DNA of 24,890 bases, taken from positions 3,935,950 to 3,960,839 of the forward strand of contig BLXT01003724.1 in the NCBI GenBank assembly GCA_019648995.1, read 5' to 3'. Below are positions 20,057 through 24,890 of this stretch, one piece after another (position 1 is the stretch's first letter; every line of letters begins with the position of its first letter). Source of the DNA: Plakobranchus ocellatus (taxonomy: Eukaryota; Mollusca; Gastropoda; Plakobranchidae). The notes beneath the pieces are model-generated. The model saw only the letters and a program-made list of their open reading frames with translations. It ran no database searches and was not told the origin of the DNA. The position numbers and the translations under genes were made by a program.

Positions 20057-20419
20057 TTAAAATTTAAAAAAAATATATACATTTGTTTTTAAGACGTAAG
20101 TAGTGGGCTGGTGACTCAGGAGTAAGGGTTTATGCCCTGAAATTTGTACCTTTGTGATAAAAGAAGTCCTGGCCATTGGCCTGTCAAGGGCCAAAAATTT
20201 GATACCAAGAAATGGCCTGAGATTCACAAAGCAATAGAAAAAAAATTTTGCATGAAAACAATGAACTTCCAAGGCAGTGTTAAGATTGGCGTAATTTCTA
20301 CCTTTGAAACCTGATAAAAACTTGTCGCCACGAGTTTGATCCAGCAGGTACCCTGCCCTCTGTTGAACCAGAGGCTCGCATATCATTAGAGTAGAAGAGA
20401 AATTGAAAAAAAAACCCAA
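20057..20419 (-). CDS. Unrecognised 120-codon open frame
   Basis: This is the longest ATG-started frame outside the LINE and the minisatellite. The protein begins with a phenylalanine-rich stretch made by a T-run. It has a more ordinary middle (for example LLDQTRGDKFLSGFKGRNY) and ends in another low-complexity segment. I see no domain, signal or neighbour that supports it. A + strand B-box-like AGTTTGATCC (about 20334-20343) raises the alternative that part of this region is old SINE DNA. Confidence 0.15.
   Translation of the reverse strand: MGFFFNFSSTLMICEPLVQQRAGYLLDQTRGDKFLSGFKGRNYANLNTALEVHCFHAKFFFYCFVNLRPFLGIKFLALDRPMARTSFITKVQISGHKPLLLSHQPTTYVLKTNVYIFFKF
20116..20131 (+). repeat. 16-bp direct repeat, first copy
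   Basis: TCAGGAGTAAGGGTTT is repeated exactly at 20747-20762. The context GGTGACTCAGGAGTAAGG resembles a tRNA-type A box region, so both copies may be SINE-head fragments. Confidence 0.5.
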
Positions 20420-22394
20420 ATCTTTTGTCAGAAAAAGGCGCCTGAAAGCATGTATGTAGTCAAATAAAAACCTGTAATCTGCAACATTCTCTCTCTTTCA
20501 CTCATCAATTTTCCTCTCCCTGGATGTTCTAGGTGACTCATAAGATTCTATATATTATTGTGCCTATGATCCGGAGCAACTTTGTTGTATTTAAAATATT
20601 CATTACTATATTGTCATTGCTGTTTTATTGTTATCTACCATGTTTACTGTAAGCATTTGAGACAAAGGCACAGCTCTTTCCTACATTTTTTTTAGTCTTT
20701 AGGTACAGAATGTTATGCGATTTAAAGTGAGTTTGATATAGATGGTTCAGGAGTAAGGGTTTCCTCTACTTTCACTTGGTTTTCAATAAATTTGTGAAAG
20801 TTATTTGTAAAACTATTGTGAAATATGTTAACCTCATATGACGAAGGAAGTGGCAACTTTGCTTGATTTAATATTTTAAAGGATATCAATAGGCGTATTT
20901 TAATAATTCTAATGAGTCTTCTAAAAAAAAGTCATTGAATTTTCTTTCATTTCTAGTGTCTTCGATTTGCTTCTGTTTACTCAGGAGGAAAAGACTGCTA
21001 GCGTAGTGTTTTTAAATCGACAGCCGTCCTTGTCTCAAATTTCCTCTTATTCACAATATTGCAGCTTTTTTTTAGAATCTTCCCAAAAATAAGTTTAATT
21101 CATTACAACTCTCCTTCCGTTTGTTTAATTTTCCTCGTTTGGTATAATTAAATTATTCTAGTCAGAACATGTATAAACGTTAATACAATGGTTTTTGCTT
21201 TATTTTTGTAATGAAAGGCTGAAACTGGTTTAGTTGTTTTTGTCACCCTACATCCTACTTTTATAATATTGAATACCGATAGTTGCTGAAAAATGTATCA
21301 GTTTTGTAATTGTTGGTTTTACTCCTCTTTCATTTGACTAGTGGCCGCTAGAGAGTGCAGTTTATCAATCAATTTTGTCTTTGGCTGTGTCCAATTTATT
21401 CCTCGAACTCTGCAAAGTAGTGTGGGAAACTTGTTCTAGTTTGTTTGTAGCCTCCTACTCTTTCACAGTTGGAAACTTTACCACTAGAAACTTGGCCAAG
21501 GATTTTCCACTATTTCACTTATGAGCTCGATCTGATCAGTGGTGGGCGGCTAAGAAAAGGGTACAGTTGCAGTTTTTGGATGCTTCTTTCTCGAGTATTA
21601 CTGTCGTTTCAACTGCGTCATCCCTCTCCTTCATTGTTAACTGTGATCCAAACAGGCTATGTACTCATTAAGTTCTGTTGCTAATTAGTTTCTGGACCGT
21701 GTGATTGAATCTGTTTACGATTGTTGTGGCTTAAGTCATCTTCCTGAAAACAGAATGATGAAGAGTATAAGCTATACATATTATGTACATATGGTCGGTG
21801 TTATGCTGCTGCAGCTTGAAACCATTTCAATATTCAATTAAGTTTTGTTAGTACAGACCATTAATCTCGTTTGATCTAATTCGATGTAGCAATGGACAGG
21901 AACTAAATTCCTGTACCTTGGTGAATAGTGATGTATTTAATTAGTACTGTTAAAAAATATGTGTTCAGCGATTTAATGATACTTATTGCGGTTTATTGCT
22001 AGACTAGTAAACACGTGACATGATCACTTAGTCATAATGGTGTGCGACATTTTGTCATGGATTTTCTGCATATTTTTTAAAGAAAGCCTTGAAAAGCGAG
22101 TCTTGCTCTGTTATATATTTATTATGTAGGTGTTATGATTTCAAAACTTAAATCATTTGATGCACGTTACTTTAGCGCAAGCTTTTGCTTAATGCTATCA
22201 TTAGATTTATGAAATAAAGTCATAAACAATAAAAAGTATTGCTCAAAATAAAAATATTAAAATTTACCAACTCGTAATAACTCTTTGTTCAGTATATCCT
22301 TAGTATTAAAAAAAAATCACGAATCGTAAAACAAAATTCATAAGAACAATACAAAATGGTGCTTATTTACGTAGGCAAGAATTTAAGTTGGCGA
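20420..22394. other. Intergenic, no supported gene
   Basis: The + strand is T-rich from about 20500 onward. The second 16-bp repeat copy lies at 20747-20762. TTTCATTTCTAG (ends 20956) could be a splice acceptor. AATAAA motifs at 22213-22218 and 22228-22233 could be polyadenylation signals, but both motifs are common by chance in DNA this AT-rich. The 71-codon frame at 21469-21684 is not recognisable. Confidence 0.45.
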
Positions 22395-22455
22395 CCTCAC
22401 CCTGAAATTTGCACAGATCTTTGTGTTGCGGATTCGAGCTCATTACTTGCGCCAT
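22395..22455 (+). repeat. Possible tRNA-like (B-box) fragment
   Basis: TTGTGTTGCGGATTCGAGCTC includes a near B box, GGATTCGAGCTC (22430-22441), in the GATCTTTGTGTTGCGG context often seen in tRNA-derived SINEs. No A box at the right distance is convincing. Confidence 0.25.
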
Positions 22456-23450
22456 CTAGCCTTAGATAATCTGTTTCACAACTCAAAAAAACTATTTACC
22501 AAGCAAAAACTAACACTACTGTCCTTTATAGCCCTCTTTATATCGGTAAGTCAGATAATTAATCTTACTTATATTCGGAAAATTAACCTTCCTTATATTC
22601 AGAATTCTTATTTGGAGCAAGTTTTCTTAAAATATTTACAACTGGATGTTATTGTTAACAGTATTTATGATACAAGGAAATCCATGGGTTTCATATCATT
22701 CCTCTGATAAGGGGCGGTTGATATTCATTCTTTTGATGCGGGTTGGGTTGGGTAATTCGTTTGTTGAGGGTTGGATGATGTCGGAATGACGATCATACCT
22801 TTTTTCACTTTTATCTCTTTCACTTCCTTTTAGGCGGGAATGGATTGGATCGGTGGAGTAGAATGTAGATCTAGACGTTTATTAAATGGAAATATTTTAT
22901 AAGACAGTTGAAGGATCGTTTCATTTTCTTGCTCTTGTTTCGGTTATCAGTTTTTCACTTTTGTTAGCTTGCTGCTTATTTTTTAATACGATATCAGTAA
23001 ACAGTACGAATCCATAGCGTTCAACTGTTGGGAAGTGCCACTAAAACTCGATTAAAAAGAGACTGAAAAAAGAGGGGCGAGTCGAAGAGGAGGAATAAGC
23101 AATACTTGTATTTTGACCTTTGTTTCTCTTTTTACAATCAATTTCATTTATCAGTCATTAAACTTATTTTCTACAACAAGGCGGATTTCGGGCTTTAAAT
23201 AATTTAATCACCGCTTTTTATCTTTACATTGGAAACGCACATACTTTTTAAAATATCAATACTTTTAATTACAATGGGATTTTTTTTTTATTCTGAAATT
23301 CGAAGATGTTCAGTTGGTGTTTCTGCTTTAATCTACTCACTGTATTTTTCAACAACAACAAAAAAGTAATATTCGCGGATTTTCTTCTATTCTCAGTTAA
23401 AAGGAGGCAACACTGTCCATATCTTGTCTCTCTGTTTTTTTATTCGATCC
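22456..23450. other. Intergenic, no supported gene
   Basis: T-rich DNA. GATATTCATTC, GGGTTGGGTTGGG and GGTTGGATG stretches at about 22720-22780 give a short G/T-rich patch. No gene recognised. Confidence 0.5.
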
Positions 23451-23560
23451 TCTTTTTCTGCCTGTCTTTCTCTCTCTTTCTCTTTCTTCCTCTCTTTTTC
23501 TTTCTTTCTCTTTCTATCTATCAATCTGTCTGTCTGTGTGTCTGTCTGTCTATCTGTGTC
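23451..23560. repeat. Pyrimidine microsatellite tract
   Basis: A TTTC/TCTC-rich tract grades into TCTA and then TCTG/TGTG tetramers. It creates both the F/S/L-rich frame on the + strand and the K/E/R-rich frame on the - strand; neither is a gene. Confidence 0.9.
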
Positions 23561-24122
23561 ATGAGCATAAATTTTGTTTGCTTTTGTTTTTATTCGTGTT
23601 TTATACGAACCATCGCTCTGAGGCCTTTTTAGTCGTAACATCTCCATTGAGATAACTAGTCGTTTGTTTCTGACTGCATGTTTTTTTTATACGAAAAGTA
23701 AAGCTCTAAACTTGAGATTTGATGCTACAAACTATAAAATTTTGTTTGGGTTATGGTGTTGCCATTTGCGATGTCTCTAAGTTTAACAAAGCTGAAATAT
23801 TTTAAAAAAAAAAAAAAAAGGAAAAAAAAAATCGTACAGCGTTGTCTTGGTATGTCGTAACTAGTTCTAACTATGACGTTTGCTCAATTTACGTTTGCAC
23901 AGTGTGGACGTGAGCTTATTATCAGCTTAATCTTTTTTTTTCCCTTAAACCATACATAGGTGACACGGAAACTACTGCAGGAAAACAATACTGTAGTAGA
24001 AATAGCAGGAGATGAGATAAAAGGAAGGGCAGAAAGAGGAATATTACATGATCAATCGACCAGGAAAAAATAATAAATATAAAGAGCATAAATAGGAAAA
24101 GAAGCATCAAGAACAAAACTAT
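23561..24122. other. Intergenic, A-rich, no supported gene
   Basis: Poly(A) interrupted by GG at about 23804-23830. From about 24060 the sequence becomes A-rich with AAAGAGCA-like pieces that look like degenerate precursors of the adjacent minisatellite. Confidence 0.5.
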
Positions 24123-24890
24123 TATAAAGAGCAAAAGGAGTATAAAGAAATGTGTTGAGCAAAACGAGTACATAGAGATGGCAGAGCAAAATGAGTATGA
24201 GATGAGCAGAGCAAAACGAGTATAAAGAGATGTGCAGAGTAAAACGTGTATAAAGAGATGTGCAGAGCTAAACGAGTATAAAGAGATGTGCAGAGCTAAA
24301 CGAGTATAAAGAGATGTGCAGAGCAAAACGAGTATAAAGACATGTGCAGAGTAAAACGTGTATAAAGAGATGTGCAGAGCAAAACGAGTATAAAGATGTG
24401 CAGAGCAAAACGAGTATAAAGATGTGCAGAGCAAAACGAGTATAAAGAGATGTGCAGAGCTAAACGAGTATAAAGAGATGTGCAGAGCAAAACGAGTATA
24501 AAGATGTGCAGAGCAAAACGAGTATAAAGACATGTGCAGAGCAAAACGAGTATAAAGACATGTGCAGAGCAAAACGAGTATAAAGACATGTGCAGAGCAA
24601 AACGAGTATAAAGAGATGTGCAGAGCAAAACGAGTATAAAGAGATGTGCAGAGCAAAACGAATATAAAGACATGTGCAGAGCAAAACGAGTATAAAGACA
24701 TGTGCAGAGCAAAACGAGTATACTATAAAGAGATGTGCAGAGCAAAACGAGTATAAAAAGATGTGCAGAGCAAAACGAGTATAAAGACATGTGCAGAGCA
24801 AAACGAGTATACTATAAAGACATGTGCAGAGCAAAACGAGTATAAAGAGATGTGCAGAGTAAAACGAACATATAGAGATGTGCAGAGTAA
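24123..24890. repeat. 28-bp minisatellite, about 27 units, runs off the right edge
   Basis: The unit is mostly 28 bases and begins GCAAAACGAG. Counted from 24131 there are about 27 units, the last cut by the window end. The first three units are the most divergent. Variants include 26-base units (loss of two bases in the AAAGAGATG part), two 33-base units with an extra TACTA-type insertion near 24720 and 24810, and recurring GTAAAACG, GCTAAACG and AGACATG forms. The - strand of the unit has no stop in any frame. Overlapping frames of up to 259 codons therefore result, but they are repeat artefacts. Confidence 0.95.

Noticed and set aside
21469-21684. 71-codon + strand frame
   Set aside because: It has no ATG near its beginning, no recognisable motif and no splice support. 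It is probably chance.
23306-23647. Cys/Ser/Leu-rich frame on + and Lys/Glu/Arg-rich frame on -
   Set aside because: Both come from the pyrimidine microsatellite tract at 23451-23560.
23922-24834. Overlapping - strand frames of 259, 164 and 124 codons encoding a periodic hydrophobic protein
   Set aside because: They are produced by the 28-bp minisatellite, whose unit lacks stops in every - strand frame. Three overlapping frames of the same period indicate repeat structure, not selection for a protein.
24123-24890. Regularly spaced repeat that could suggest a CRISPR array
   Set aside because: The units are directly adjacent with no unique spacers, and the DNA is eukaryotic in character. It is a minisatellite.

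Overview
The window reads as nuclear DNA of an animal, most likely an invertebrate. It is AT-rich and gene-poor. It carries two (TA)n runs, poly(A) and poly(T) tracts, a decayed RTE-type non-LTR retrotransposon, tRNA-derived SINEs, small inverted-repeat elements, candidate exons with GT..AG borders and an edge-spanning minisatellite. No operon-like packing, Shine-Dalgarno sites or prokaryotic genes are visible. The species cannot be read from the sequence; an aquatic invertebrate is only a guess from the repeat content.

Layout. 1-2275: AT-rich, no supported gene. 2276-5696: a near full-length RTE-like LINE on the + strand with a 9-10 bp target-site duplication, a 5' leader, an APE endonuclease, a reverse transcriptase, an RTE-type C-terminus and a short tandem-repeat 3' tail. 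It is dead: six frameshifts and two in-frame stops. 5697-7910: no supported gene; a (TA)n run at 6924-6980. 7911-8040: SINE copy 1 (- strand). 8415-9148: a candidate TTAA-flanked inverted-repeat element whose right end overlaps a CACGTG cluster. 10240-10508: SINE copy 2 (+ strand), split by a 119-bp inverted-repeat element with an 8-bp duplication. 13753-13838: a strong imperfect hairpin. 15117-15156: a second (TA)n run. 16171-16458: an unrecognised open frame. 16671-16725: a tRNA-like fragment. 18285-19640: three short segments with good splice borders, the best candidate for a host transcript. 19680-23450: unrecognised open frames and T-rich DNA. 23451-23560: a pyrimidine tract. 24123-24890: a 28-bp minisatellite running off the right edge.

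The parts do not form a pathway. They are layered mobile-element insertions and simple repeats around at most one weakly supported host transcription unit. I found no convincing new multi-gene system. The most informative structures are the element nested in the SINE, the TTAA-flanked element, the candidate spliced locus and the minisatellite that is open in all three frames of one strand.
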